Assembly: GCF_000711955.1 (NCBI RefSeq)
Contig: NZ_JONR01000029.1
Span: 1-64,000, forward strand
Length of the DNA: 64,000 nucleotides
Source of the DNA: Nevskia soli DSM 19509
GTDB lineage: Bacteria; Pseudomonadota; Gammaproteobacteria; Nevskiales; Nevskiaceae
Direction: 5' to 3'
A model generated the notes under the pieces. That model had not been told where the DNA came from, searched no databases, and saw only the letters and a list, made by a program, of their open reading frames with translations. Position 1 is the stretch's first letter. Each line of letters begins with the position of its first letter. A program made the position numbers and the translations under genes. Shown here piece by piece: positions 1 through 7,993 of this stretch.

Positions 1-286
1 CGACCTGGTCGTCGCCAATCTGCCGTGGCGCGCCCGCGCGCGGCTCGTCGAGCAAACCATCCAGGCGATGCGCAACGAAACGCACGCGCCATTTGCTCAC
101 GGTTGCCTTAGAAATATGCAGTCGGCTGGCCACGTCCAGATTGGATTGGCCTTGCGCACAGGCCAGCACGATGCGCGCACGCAACGCCAGCGCCTGCGAC
201 GTCTTGTGTCGCCGCGTCCATTCCGCCAGTTGGTCACCTTCCGCCGCCGTGAGCTTCAGCTCCGGCTTTGGCCTTCCTCGTCCCAT
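1..286 (-). CDS. IS630-family transposase, N-terminal helix-turn-helix part (runs off the window)
   Basis: Reading the minus strand from the ATG at 286 gives 95 codons with no stop. The protein begins MGRGRPKPELKLTAAE and continues with a helix-turn-helix of the type ALRARIVLACAQGQSN...VASRLHISKATVSKWR. This is the usual N-terminal DNA-binding region of IS630 transposases. The DDE catalytic domain would lie beyond position 1 and is not seen, so whether the transposase is intact is unknown. Its 5' region is A+T-richer than the surrounding chromosome, consistent with a mobile origin. Confidence 0.85.
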   Translation of the reverse strand, partial: MGRGRPKPELKLTAAEGDQLAEWTRRHKTSQALALRARIVLACAQGQSNLDVASRLHISKATVSKWRVRFVAHRLDGLLDEPRAGAPRQIGDDQV

Positions 287-362
287 GATGTCCCCGCATT
301 CGAATGCAAGGATAGGACATCGGAAATTACAATTAATTCAGCGAACTTCTAACTCAGGACAC
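1..362 (-). mobile_element. IS630-family insertion sequence, partial (one end only)
   Basis: The transposase N-terminus (1-286) is followed by about 75 bases of lower-GC DNA that ends beside a TA dinucleotide at 363-364. IS630/Tc1-mariner elements insert at TA and duplicate it, so the element end is placed at 362. Read on the minus strand the putative tip begins GTGTCCTGAGTTAG. The other end lies outside the window, so the inverted repeat and second TA cannot be confirmed. The element sits immediately 3' of the receptor gene at 362-1540 and supplies the third base of its stop codon. Confidence 0.75.
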
Positions 363-1540
363 TAGAACAATTCGACCGAACCTTCGTCCATCGAGACCTG
401 CCCGACCGGCTTGTGCGGCACACGGCGCCATTCGCCGAGGGCGTTGTCGCGGCGGGCATGGCTGGCCAGGGCAGCCGGAACGTTGCCGCAGACCAACTGG
501 GCGGTTTCGCCCTGGACCTGCACCAGGCGCTGCGCGTGCGTATCCGCGGCGACCAGGGCTTGCAGGCTGATGTCCTCGAACTGGAGATAGCGCACGGCCT
601 GCCCGACCGAGCGGCCGAGCTGCTCGCCGGCGACGGCGACTTCGCGCATGCCGTCGCAGAGATTGCGGTCGACGCGCTCGATCTGGGTCAGCAGTTCGCC
701 CACCTGGGTGCGCGCCTGCTGACTGGTGCTGGTATCGCGCACGGCCATGGCGCCAACGGTATCGCGTACCGTGGCAATGGCATCCTTGGAGCTGTAGACC
801 AGCTTGCGGATCTGCTCGTTGAAGTTGTTGGAGCGCTCCGACAGGTTGCGCACTTCTTCCGCCACCACGGCAAAGCCGCGGCCGGCGTCGCCGGCCCGGG
901 CAGCCTCGATGGCGGCATTGAGTGCCAGCAGGTTGGTCTGGTCGGCGATGGTCTTGACGTCGCCGAGCAGTTCGAAGATGGCGTCGAACTGCTTCACCAT
1001 GGCGTCGATCAGCTGCACGCTTGCCGCGCTCTGCCGGCTGGCTTCGGCCAGCACGTTGACCAGGCCTTCCATCAACTGCCCGGCCTGTTGCGCGAACTGG
1101 CGCACGCCGGCGCCGCGATTGTCGCCGTTGCCACTCTGGTTGACGATGTGGGCGACCGCCGCTTCCTGCGCCTTGGCCTGGCGGTTCATGGTGTCGAAGC
1201 TGGCCGAAAGCTCACGGGCCGCCTCGGTGATCAGGCCGCGGACACGGGCGATCTCGGTCTGTACGCCGCGGACGTCGCCATCAAGGGCGCCGCACAGCTC
1301 TTCCAGTACCTTGCCCTGCTGGGTGCTCAGCTCCTGCCGCCGCTGCTCCCTTGCCTGGGCGCGGGCCAGGGCGCCGCCGACCTTCCAGGTGGTCCACAGC
1401 CAGGCGACGAAGGTGGCGGTGAGCAGCAGCCAGTACAGCTCTGGGGGCGAGTCGTAAAGCCGCACCACGAAGGCCGCGATGGCCAGGCCCAGGGGCGGCA
1501 GGAAGGGCTTGTAGATCAGGGCGTGCAAGGTGGTGGGCAT
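362..1540 (-). CDS. Membrane-anchored methyl-accepting chemotaxis protein lacking a periplasmic sensor domain
   Basis: 392 residues from the ATG at 1540; longer readings overlap cheB and look non-coding. Two hydrophobic stretches (about residues 8-26 and 33-50) form a short membrane hairpin with almost no periplasmic loop. A coiled-coil signalling domain follows, with the conserved tip around DQTNLLALNAAIEAARAG (near residue 185). It probably relays signals to CheA-CheW arrays from the membrane or cytoplasm. It is the last gene of the chemosensory operon, 32 bases after cheB, and may also have its own FliA promoter. The C-terminus reads EGSVELF, nearly the same as the CheD tail encoded upstream. 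The stop codon TAG spans the IS630 junction, so the insertion appears to have left the protein intact. Confidence 0.85.
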   Translation of the reverse strand: MPTTLHALIYKPFLPPLGLAIAAFVVRLYDSPPELYWLLLTATFVAWLWTTWKVGGALARAQAREQRRQELSTQQGKVLEELCGALDGDVRGVQTEIARVRGLITEAARELSASFDTMNRQAKAQEAAVAHIVNQSGNGDNRGAGVRQFAQQAGQLMEGLVNVLAEASRQSAASVQLIDAMVKQFDAIFELLGDVKTIADQTNLLALNAAIEAARAGDAGRGFAVVAEEVRNLSERSNNFNEQIRKLVYSSKDAIATVRDTVGAMAVRDTSTSQQARTQVGELLTQIERVDRNLCDGMREVAVAGEQLGRSVGQAVRYLQFEDISLQALVAADTHAQRLVQVQGETAQLVCGNVPAALASHARRDNALGEWRRVPHKPVGQVSMDEGSVELF

Positions 1541-1572
1541 GGCGGGTTCGCTTGGAGGGTTCCGTATGGTGG

Positions 1573-1599
1573 TTAGCGGCCGGCGGCCGCGGTCCTTGA
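1573..1599 (-). promoter_or_regulatory. Candidate FliA (sigma-28) promoter for the 362-1540 receptor gene
   Basis: On the minus strand TCAAGGAC (1592-1599), an 11-base spacer and GCCGCTAA (1573-1580) match the sigma-28 pattern TCAAG...N11...GCCGATAA. The -10 box includes the cheB stop codon. Predicted transcription would start about 25 bases before the receptor ATG. It lies in coding sequence, so chance is a real possibility. Confidence 0.45.
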
Positions 1600-2658
1600 G
1601 CTGGCCGGGTCGCCGTTCGCCGCCTGCGCGGCCAGGGACAGCAGGCGCGCGGCGATCTCCGGCAGCGGCACGACTTCCTGTGCGCCACCCAGGCGCACCG
1701 CCGTACCGGGCATGCCCCACACCACGCTGCTGGCCTCGTCCTGCGCCAGGGTCGGCGCGCCGGCCTGGCGCAGCAGGAGCAGGCCACGCGCACCGTCCTC
1801 GCCCATTCCCGTGAGCAGTGCGCCGACAGCGTTGTTGCCGGCCTGTTGCGCCACCGAACGGAACAGGGTGTCGACGCTGGGGCGGTGACGGTTTTCCGGC
1901 GCGCCCTCGCCGAGGCGGCAGACGTAGCGGGCACCATTGCGCGCCAACAACAGGTGGCGGTCGCCGGGGGCGATGTAGACATGACCAGGCACCACCTGCT
2001 GGCCGTCCTCGGCCTGGCATACGGCCATGGCCGAATGGCGGTTCATGCGCTCGGAAAAGGGGCGGGAGAACAGGGCCGGAATGTGCTGGGCGATGAGTAT
2101 CGCCGGCGCGTCGGCGGGCATCTGCTCCAGTACCTCGCGGATCGCCTCGGTGCCACCGGTGGAGGCGCCGATGGCGATGATGCGCTCGGTGGTGCTGAAG
2201 CCGCCGATACGGCGGCGTGGTGGCGGCGCCGCTTCCGCCGGCTGCCGCTGCCGGATGCGCGCACCGGCGGCCATGCGGATCTTGGCGGCGAGTTCATCGG
2301 CATAGGCGGTCATACCCTGGGCTACGTCGAGCTTGGGCTTGGTGACGAAGTCCACCGCGCCCAGTTCCATGGCCTGCAGGGTGACTTCCGCGCCGCGCTC
2401 GGTGAGGGAGGAGACCATCACCACCGGCATCGGCCGCAGGCGCATCAGGTTTTCGAGGAAGGTGAGGCCGTCCATGCGCGGCATCTCGACGTCGAGCGTC
2501 AACACATCTGGATTGAGCTGCTTGATCTTTTCCCGCGCCACCAGGGGATCGGGCGCGCTACCGACCACTTCCAGGCCGCCATCGCGCGACAACAATTCGG
2601 TCAGCAGCTGCCGCATCAGGGCGGAGTCGTCGATCACCAGGACGCGGATTGGCTTCAC
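1573..2658 (-). CDS. cheB: Chemotaxis response regulator protein-glutamate methylesterase/deamidase CheB
   Basis: 361 residues with a GTG start at 2658, overlapping the cheD stop by four bases (GTGA). The N-terminal receiver domain has the acidic pocket VIDDS and phospho-acceptor D56 (LTLDVEMPRMDG). The C-terminal methylesterase domain shows the catalytic serine in IGASTGGTEAI, histidine in AQHIP and aspartate in TGMGEDG. CheB removes methyl groups from receptor glutamates when phosphorylated by CheA, giving adaptation. It sits in the order cheR-cheD-cheB seen in F7-type che clusters. It is the only cheB in the window. Confidence 0.97.
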   Translation of the reverse strand: MKPIRVLVIDDSALMRQLLTELLSRDGGLEVVGSAPDPLVAREKIKQLNPDVLTLDVEMPRMDGLTFLENLMRLRPMPVVMVSSLTERGAEVTLQAMELGAVDFVTKPKLDVAQGMTAYADELAAKIRMAAGARIRQRQPAEAAPPPRRRIGGFSTTERIIAIGASTGGTEAIREVLEQMPADAPAILIAQHIPALFSRPFSERMNRHSAMAVCQAEDGQQVVPGHVYIAPGDRHLLLARNGARYVCRLGEGAPENRHRPSVDTLFRSVAQQAGNNAVGALLTGMGEDGARGLLLLRQAGAPTLAQDEASSVVWGMPGTAVRLGGAQEVVPLPEIAARLLSLAAQAANGDPASSRTAAAGR

Positions 2659-3296
2659 TCGAACAGCTCCACCGTCCCTTCCACCGGCGCCTGGCGCAGC
2701 CGCGAGCGATACAGGCCTTCGCTGGCCAGCACCTCGGGTTCGTTCGCGGAGGGCAGGCGCCGCACCAGCACCCGGCCACTCAGGGGAAAGTAGTGCACAC
2801 GGCGCGGATAGACGTCGAACAGATCCTGCGCCACCACCGGAATCTCGTCGGCCTTGAGGTAATCGAGGACAAAACGGCCGTTGCGCTGTCCGACGTTGTT
2901 GACGGTGAATCCAGGGAGCACCGCACCGCCGCCGAATACCTTGGCCTCGAGATTGCGGCGCATGGCGCCGCGCTTGAGCAATTCGTTGATCAGCACTTCC
3001 ATGGCGTAGCTGCCATAGCGTGCGGACTCGCCAGCCGCGCCGCCGCCGGTGGTATCCGGCAGCATGAAATGATTCATGCCGCCGACGCCGGCAACGGGAT
3101 CACGCAGGCAGGCAGAGACGCAGGAGCCAAGCACCGTGACCAGCATGACATCGCTATCGGTGACGATGTATTCACCCGGAAGCACTTTCAGCGCTGCGGC
3201 GCGGAACCGGGGGTCGAAGTAGGCTGTAGGGTCGGCGGCGCGCTGGCGCGATTCCGCCGGTTGCGCTTCAATGCGCGCCTTGCGCATGGTGTACAT
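2655..3296 (-). CDS. cheD: Chemoreceptor glutamine deamidase CheD
   Basis: 213 residues from the ATG at 3296, which follows the cheR stop by four bases; a longer upstream reading would overlap cheR. The family's catalytic cysteine is in VTVLGSCVSACL (C59), with the histidine in GGMNHFMLP (H76). CheD deamidates glutamines on receptors and so creates methylation sites. The C-terminus ends EGTVELFE, closely matching the tail of the receptor encoded at 362-1540. The stop overlaps the cheB GTG start. Confidence 0.95.
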   Translation of the reverse strand: MYTMRKARIEAQPAESRQRAADPTAYFDPRFRAAALKVLPGEYIVTDSDVMLVTVLGSCVSACLRDPVAGVGGMNHFMLPDTTGGGAAGESARYGSYAMEVLINELLKRGAMRRNLEAKVFGGGAVLPGFTVNNVGQRNGRFVLDYLKADEIPVVAQDLFDVYPRRVHYFPLSGRVLVRRLPSANEPEVLASEGLYRSRLRQAPVEGTVELFE

Positions 3297-3300
3297 AGGC

Positions 3301-4164
3301 CTAGGCCGCCTCGGCGTCGGCACGCCGGTAAATGGTGCGGCCGCAGGGAATGACCAGATCGGTGGCGTGGAAGAAGCTCTCGGAATGTCCGGCAAAGAAC
3401 AGGCCGTCCAAGGCCAGCAGCGGCATCATCCGCTGCAGCACCAGATATTGCGTGGGCTTGTCGAAGTAGATCATGACGTTGCGGCAGAAGATCGCCTTGA
3501 ACGGACCGCGCAGCGGGTAGCGCCCGTCGAGCAGGTTGAGGCGGCGGAAACTGATCAGACTACGCAACTCGTCGATGACACGGCAGTTGCCTTCGTTCGA
3601 ACCCTGGCCCCTTCGGAAGAACCTGCGGCGCCGCTCGGGCGTCAGATCGGCGATCCGCTCCAGCGGGTAGATGCCGCGCTCGGCAGTGGCCAGCACCTGT
3701 GTATCAATGTCGGTGGCCAGTATCGATACCGGAGGCGACAAGGTGCCGAAGGCCTCCGCGGCGGTGATGGCCAGAGAATAGGGCTCCTCGCCGGTGCTCG
3801 CCGCCGCGCACCACAGCAGCAGACGCTCTCCCGGCGCACGCTGCGCGAACACCTCCTGCAGCCGTTCGAAATGATGCGGCTCGCGGAAGAACGAAGTCAG
3901 ATTGGTGGTGAGCGCATTGGTGAAGGCTTGCCACTCGGCGGCGTCGCGGGCGCTTTCGAGGTGGTCCAGATACTCGGAGAACGAGCCAAGAGCCAGCATG
4001 CGCAGGCGCCGCGCCAGACGGCTGTAGACCATGTCCTGCTTGCCGTCCATCAGGGCGATGCCCGCCCGCTCGCGGATCAGGCGGCGCACGCGTTCGAAAT
4101 CGCGCCGCGTGAAAGCGAACTCTCGCTGTCGCGTATCCGCCAACGCTTCCGCCGTCTGACTCAC
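3301..4164 (-). CDS. cheR: Chemotaxis protein methyltransferase CheR
   Basis: I place the start at the GTG at 4164, giving 287 residues, the family's usual length. That GTG overlaps the TGA of the preceding small ORF as GTGA, the same coupling seen at cheD/cheB. The frame stays open to a GTG at 4278 (325 residues), but that would overlap the small ORF by over 100 bases. The N-terminal helical domain precedes a SAM-binding domain with LLLWCAAASTGEEPYSLA and later FCRNVMIYFD. CheR methylates receptor glutamates using S-adenosylmethionine. It probably docks on the QWKEF tail of the PAS receptor encoded just upstream. Confidence 0.93.
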   Translation of the reverse strand: MSQTAEALADTRQREFAFTRRDFERVRRLIRERAGIALMDGKQDMVYSRLARRLRMLALGSFSEYLDHLESARDAAEWQAFTNALTTNLTSFFREPHHFERLQEVFAQRAPGERLLLWCAAASTGEEPYSLAITAAEAFGTLSPPVSILATDIDTQVLATAERGIYPLERIADLTPERRRRFFRRGQGSNEGNCRVIDELRSLISFRRLNLLDGRYPLRGPFKAIFCRNVMIYFDKPTQYLVLQRMMPLLALDGLFFAGHSESFFHATDLVIPCGRTIYRRADAEAA

Positions 4165-4361
4165 GGTTTCGGCGGCAGCCACGTCATCTGCGACGCTTGC
4201 CGCGGCAGCGATTTCGTCCGGCGATCCGCTTGCCCGTCCCCCGGCGCAGCTTCGGTCAACGCATAGGGAGCGCCGCACAGGCCCAAGCCGTAGTTGGCCA
4301 GCCAGCGGACACCAACCCCGATCCAGCCCGGTGCGGGCGACCCGTCCTGTTGAATGTACAT
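4161..4361 (-). CDS. Small unknown protein (66 residues) between the PAS receptor and cheR
   Basis: ATG at 4361 is preceded at good spacing by a strong ribosome-binding site, GGGAGG, and the ORF ends in a TGA overlapping the likely cheR GTG start (GTGA, 4161-4164). Codon use is GC-rich at third positions like its neighbours. The protein begins MYIQQDGSPAPGWIGVGVRW, has a glycine- and tryptophan-rich first half and a basic, proline-containing tail. No signal peptide or membrane segment is evident. I do not recognise the family. The alternative is that it is a leader ORF serving translational coupling to cheR, or chance, with cheR starting further upstream. Confidence 0.6.
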   Translation of the reverse strand: MYIQQDGSPAPGWIGVGVRWLANYGLGLCGAPYALTEAAPGDGQADRRTKSLPRQASQMTWLPPKP

Positions 4362-4392
4362 GATGCGCCTCCCGATGATGGGCCCGAAGACT

Positions 4393-7300
4393 TCAGAATT
4401 CCTTCCACTGCTCGTCCTGTTTGGCGGATTCCTGCGCAGCGACCCTGGCGGCGCCGTTGTGGCGAGGCGGCGGATTCTTGGCCCGCACCAGCTTTCTGAC
4501 ATCCCGCGACGACGAACTCGCCGCCGGGCGCGGCAGCGGCACCACAGTCGCGGCAGGGCGGCCGGGGCGGGACATCTCCGCAGCCGCTTCTTCGACCTTG
4601 AACTGACTTACCGAGTGGGACAGACCTTCGGCCTGTTCTTCCATGGAACGCGCCGAAGCGGTGGCCTCCTCCACCAGCGCCGCGTTTTGCTGGGTCACCT
4701 CGTCCATCTGCGTGATGGTCTGGTTGACCTGCTCGATGCCCTGGCTCTGCTCCTGCGAAGCGGCGGTGATTTCCGCCATGATGTCGGTGACACGTTTGAC
4801 GCTGGTGACGATCTCGTCCATGGTCTTGCCGGCCTGCTCGACCAGCTTGGAGCCGTTGCCGACCTTCTCCACGGAGTCTCCGATCAGGGATTTGATTTCC
4901 TTGGCGGCCGCGGCGGAGCGCTGGGCCAGGCTGCGCACTTCCGCCGCGACTACGGCGAAGCCCCTGCCCTGTTCACCCGCGCGCGCCGCCTCGACGGCAG
5001 CGTTGAGTGCGAGGATGTTGGTCTGGAAGGCGATGCCATCGATGACGCTGATGATGTCAACGATTTTCTTCGACGAGTCGTTGATCGCGCTCATGGTCGT
5101 GACCACCTCGCTCACTACCTTTCCGCCTCTCACCGCGATGTCGCTGGCGCCGATCGCCAGTTGGTTGGCCTGCCTGGCGTTTTCCGCATTCTGTTTGACG
5201 GTGCTGGTCAGCTGCTCCATTGAAGCCGCCGTTTCTTCCAGGCTCGCCGCCTGCTGCTCGGTGCGGGCCGACAGGTCCTGGTTGCCGCTGGCGATTTCGC
5301 GGGCGCCGGTATTGATGGTGTCGCTGGCCATCTTGATCTGGCCGACGATCTGCGTAAGCTGGGCGACCGTGGTATTGGCGTCGTCCTTGAGCTGCCCCCA
5401 GGTGCCCTTGTATTCGCTGGTGATTTTTTCCGTCAGATCACCCTTGGCCAGCGCGCCCAACACCCGCACTACCTCTTCCAGGCCTACCGCGCTGGTCTGG
5501 AGCAACTGGTTCATGCCCTCGGCAAGCTGCTTGAAGAACCCTTCCTTGCCGTTGACTTCGATGCGACGGCTGAAATCGCCGTCGACCGCGGCCCTGACGA
5601 TGTCGCCCACTTCGGCTTCCACCGCAACTTCCACGGTGCGATCCAGCCACTCGACGACGGTGCCGAGCCGCTCTCCCCCGCCATTCAGAATCGGGTTTAC
5701 CGTCAGCACGAAGGTGCGTCCGCCGACCTTGATCTGCGCGCGATGTGTATCGCGCAGGCCTTCGATCATGCGCCTCTGGTGTTCGGGATGCTTGTGGAAC
5801 TGGTCGATCGACTCGCCCATCAGCTTGCGCACGTCGAACGTCGGCAGATCCTTGCGCAGGTCGCCCTCAGCCCGGGTCAGCATCGTCACCAGCGACTTGT
5901 TGGCGTACATGATTTCGCGGTTGTTGTTGGCGATCATGACGTTGGTGGTCACGTTGTCCAACGCGTTGCGGATTCGCGCGTTCTCGTCGGACAGACGTTT
6001 TTCGTTCGCGATGCGCTCCTGCTCACGGGCCGAGGCGAGCAGATCGGCGGTCATGTCCTTCCATTCGACGACATAGCCCAGGCGCTCGCCGTTGTCACCG
6101 TTGATGGGGTTCAGGATCAGGGAGAACGTGCGGCCGCCGATGTTCAGCTTGGCGTTGTGCGTGGAGGTCATCCGGGCCAGCAGGCCACGCTGGTGTGCCG
6201 GATTCTTGTGGAAGGTATCGATATTGGTGCCGACCACGCCGCGGGCGTTGAACGCCGGCAGATCCTTGCGGATGTCGGATTCGGCCGCGATCAGCATCTC
6301 CTTGATGGATTCGTTGACGTACACCACATTGAGGTCGGCGTCGGCGACCATAACGTTGGTTGCGACGACGTCCAGGCCCTGCTTGATGCGCGCGGTTTCC
6401 GCGGCCTGCAGCTTCTCGCGGACCTGCATCAGGGAAATGCTTTCGAGCACGGAATTTACGCCGCCGCACAGCGATCCTATCGAACCTTTCTTACCCTCCA
6501 TCGGGATGCGCTGCGACATGTCGCCCATACCCGCGGCGGACAGCGTGGCCAGGACCTGTTCGACCGCGACATTCAAGTCGTTGGCATCCCTGACCTGCGC
6601 CGTGATGTCGGTAGCGTACTTCACCACTTTGAACGGCTTGCCGTTCGTATCCATGATGGGGTTGTAGGCGGCCTGTATCCAGACTTCCTTGCCCCCCTTG
6701 CCGATACGCTTGTACTGACCGGCGTCGTATTCCCCGCGGCCCAGCTTCTCCCAGAACATGCGGTATTCGGCGCTGGCGCGCTGCGCCGGGTCGACGAACA
6801 TGCTGTGATGCTGGCCCTGCACTTCCTCCAGCGAGTAACCCAGCGCGCCGAGGAAGTTGGCATTCGCCTTGAGGATGTGGCCGTCAAGGTTGAATTCGAT
6901 TACCGCCTGTGCCTTGTCGATGGCGGCAAGCTGACCTTCCATGTCGGCTTCGTGCAGCTTCTGCGCGGTGACGTCAGTAGCGTAGGTGGAAATCTTGAAC
7001 GGCCGGCCATCACGGCCCAGCACCGGATTGAAATTGGCCTGCATCCAGATTTCCTTGCCGGACTTGCCGATCAGCTTGTAGTGTCCGGCGACGCTCTCGC
7101 CGCGACCGAGCTTTTCCCAGAAAGCCTGGTAAGCCGCACTTTCGCGATGTACTGGATCGACCAGCATGGCGTAGTTGCGACCCTTGATTTCGTCCAGACC
7201 GTAGCCGGTGGCGTGCAGGAAATTGTCGTTGGCGCCGAGGATGCCGCCGTCCGGCAGCAGTTCGAGCACCGCACGCAGACGCGAAATCGCGGCAATCACC

Positions 7301-7428
7301 GCTTCTGCCACCTCCAGCCGACGCGCCAGGTCGGCGCCCGGCGCCGGCTTTGGCTTCGCTGCCGTCTTGCGCTGCGGTGCTTTCTTGGCTGCGGCCTTCA
7401 CGCCGGACTTCTTGGGGCTGGGTTTCAT
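4393..7428 (-). CDS. Soluble methyl-accepting chemotaxis protein with four PAS domains and C-terminal CheR-docking pentapeptide
   Basis: 1011 residues from the ATG at 7428, which has the ribosome-binding site GAGGAA. A Lys/Ala/Pro-rich N-terminus (1-35) is followed by two similar PAS domains (about 50-160 and 170-280), a HAMP-like segment, and another pair of similar PAS domains (about 370-475 and 490-600). Tandem HAMP-like helices (about 600-700) and the signalling domain with NILALNAAVEAARAGEQG follow. No membrane segment is visible, so the receptor is cytoplasmic. The tail ends DEQWKEF; QWKEF fits the NWETF-type pentapeptide that tethers CheR and CheB. Its place between cheW and cheR matches the position of Aer2/McpB in the Pseudomonas che2 cluster. 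The ligand or cofactor cannot be told from sequence. Confidence 0.93.
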   Translation of the reverse strand: MKPSPKKSGVKAAAKKAPQRKTAAKPKPAPGADLARRLEVAEAVIAAISRLRAVLELLPDGGILGANDNFLHATGYGLDEIKGRNYAMLVDPVHRESAAYQAFWEKLGRGESVAGHYKLIGKSGKEIWMQANFNPVLGRDGRPFKISTYATDVTAQKLHEADMEGQLAAIDKAQAVIEFNLDGHILKANANFLGALGYSLEEVQGQHHSMFVDPAQRASAEYRMFWEKLGRGEYDAGQYKRIGKGGKEVWIQAAYNPIMDTNGKPFKVVKYATDITAQVRDANDLNVAVEQVLATLSAAGMGDMSQRIPMEGKKGSIGSLCGGVNSVLESISLMQVREKLQAAETARIKQGLDVVATNVMVADADLNVVYVNESIKEMLIAAESDIRKDLPAFNARGVVGTNIDTFHKNPAHQRGLLARMTSTHNAKLNIGGRTFSLILNPINGDNGERLGYVVEWKDMTADLLASAREQERIANEKRLSDENARIRNALDNVTTNVMIANNNREIMYANKSLVTMLTRAEGDLRKDLPTFDVRKLMGESIDQFHKHPEHQRRMIEGLRDTHRAQIKVGGRTFVLTVNPILNGGGERLGTVVEWLDRTVEVAVEAEVGDIVRAAVDGDFSRRIEVNGKEGFFKQLAEGMNQLLQTSAVGLEEVVRVLGALAKGDLTEKITSEYKGTWGQLKDDANTTVAQLTQIVGQIKMASDTINTGAREIASGNQDLSARTEQQAASLEETAASMEQLTSTVKQNAENARQANQLAIGASDIAVRGGKVVSEVVTTMSAINDSSKKIVDIISVIDGIAFQTNILALNAAVEAARAGEQGRGFAVVAAEVRSLAQRSAAAAKEIKSLIGDSVEKVGNGSKLVEQAGKTMDEIVTSVKRVTDIMAEITAASQEQSQGIEQVNQTITQMDEVTQQNAALVEEATASARSMEEQAEGLSHSVSQFKVEEAAAEMSRPGRPAATVVPLPRPAASSSSRDVRKLVRAKNPPPRHNGAARVAAQESAKQDEQWKEF

Positions 7429-7450
7429 GGTATTCCTCGGCGGTTCTGGT

Positions 7451-7960
7451 TCAGTGGATGGCAACGCTGTCCATGAGCGCCATGTCCTGGCTGCTCATCA
7501 GCTTTTCGATGTCGATCAGGATCAGCATGCGTTGCTCAAGCGTGCCAATGCCGGTAATGAAGCGGGTGTTGACGCTGCTGCCGAATTCCGGGGCCGGGCG
7601 GATCTGCTCGGCGCTGAGTTGCATCACATCGGATACGCCGTCGACCACCATGCCGACCACGCGCCGCGCCACGTTGAGGATGATCATCACGGTGAATTCG
7701 TTGTATTCGGCGCTGGCCAGGTGAAACTTGAGGCGCATGTCGACCACCGGCACGATGGTGCCGCGCAGGTTGATCACGCCCTTGATGAAGTCCGGCGCCT
7801 CCGGAATCCGCGTCACGGTGTCGTAGCCGCGGATTTCCTGCACCTTGAGGATGTCCACGCCGTACTCTTCCTGGCCCAGGGTGAAGGTGAGGAATTCGTC
7901 CGGGGCCGCGGGCGCGGCCGCCTCGGTTGGCTTGGCGCTTTCGTGACCGGTGGTGCTCAT
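7451..7960 (-). CDS. cheW: Chemotaxis adaptor protein CheW (F7-type operon)
   Basis: 169 residues from the ATG at 7960; a TTG at 7978 in frame has no better ribosome-binding site. After an Ala/Pro-rich start, a single CheW domain runs FLTFTLGQEEYGVDILKVQEIRG, then VINLRGTIVPVVDMR and a C-terminal IDIEKLM. CheW links receptors to CheA in signalling arrays. It sits between cheA and the four-PAS receptor and is probably dedicated to that array; a second, divergent CheW is encoded at 10791-11279. Confidence 0.93.
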   Translation of the reverse strand: MSTTGHESAKPTEAAAPAAPDEFLTFTLGQEEYGVDILKVQEIRGYDTVTRIPEAPDFIKGVINLRGTIVPVVDMRLKFHLASAEYNEFTVMIILNVARRVVGMVVDGVSDVMQLSAEQIRPAPEFGSSVNTRFITGIGTLEQRMLILIDIEKLMSSQDMALMDSVAIH

Positions 7961-7993
7961 CGCTGGGGTTCTCGGCAATGGAAATGGAGGAGC

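Noticed and set aside
4165..4278. CheR extended to the GTG at 4278 (325 residues)
   Set aside because: It would overlap the small ORF by over 100 bases, has no ribosome-binding site, and exceeds normal CheR length; the GTGA-coupled start fits better.
5743..7476. A 577-codon plus-strand ORF opposite the four-PAS receptor gene, and similar long antisense ORFs elsewhere
   Set aside because: They mirror GC-rich coding genes on the other strand, lack start signals and family similarity, and overlap well-supported genes completely.
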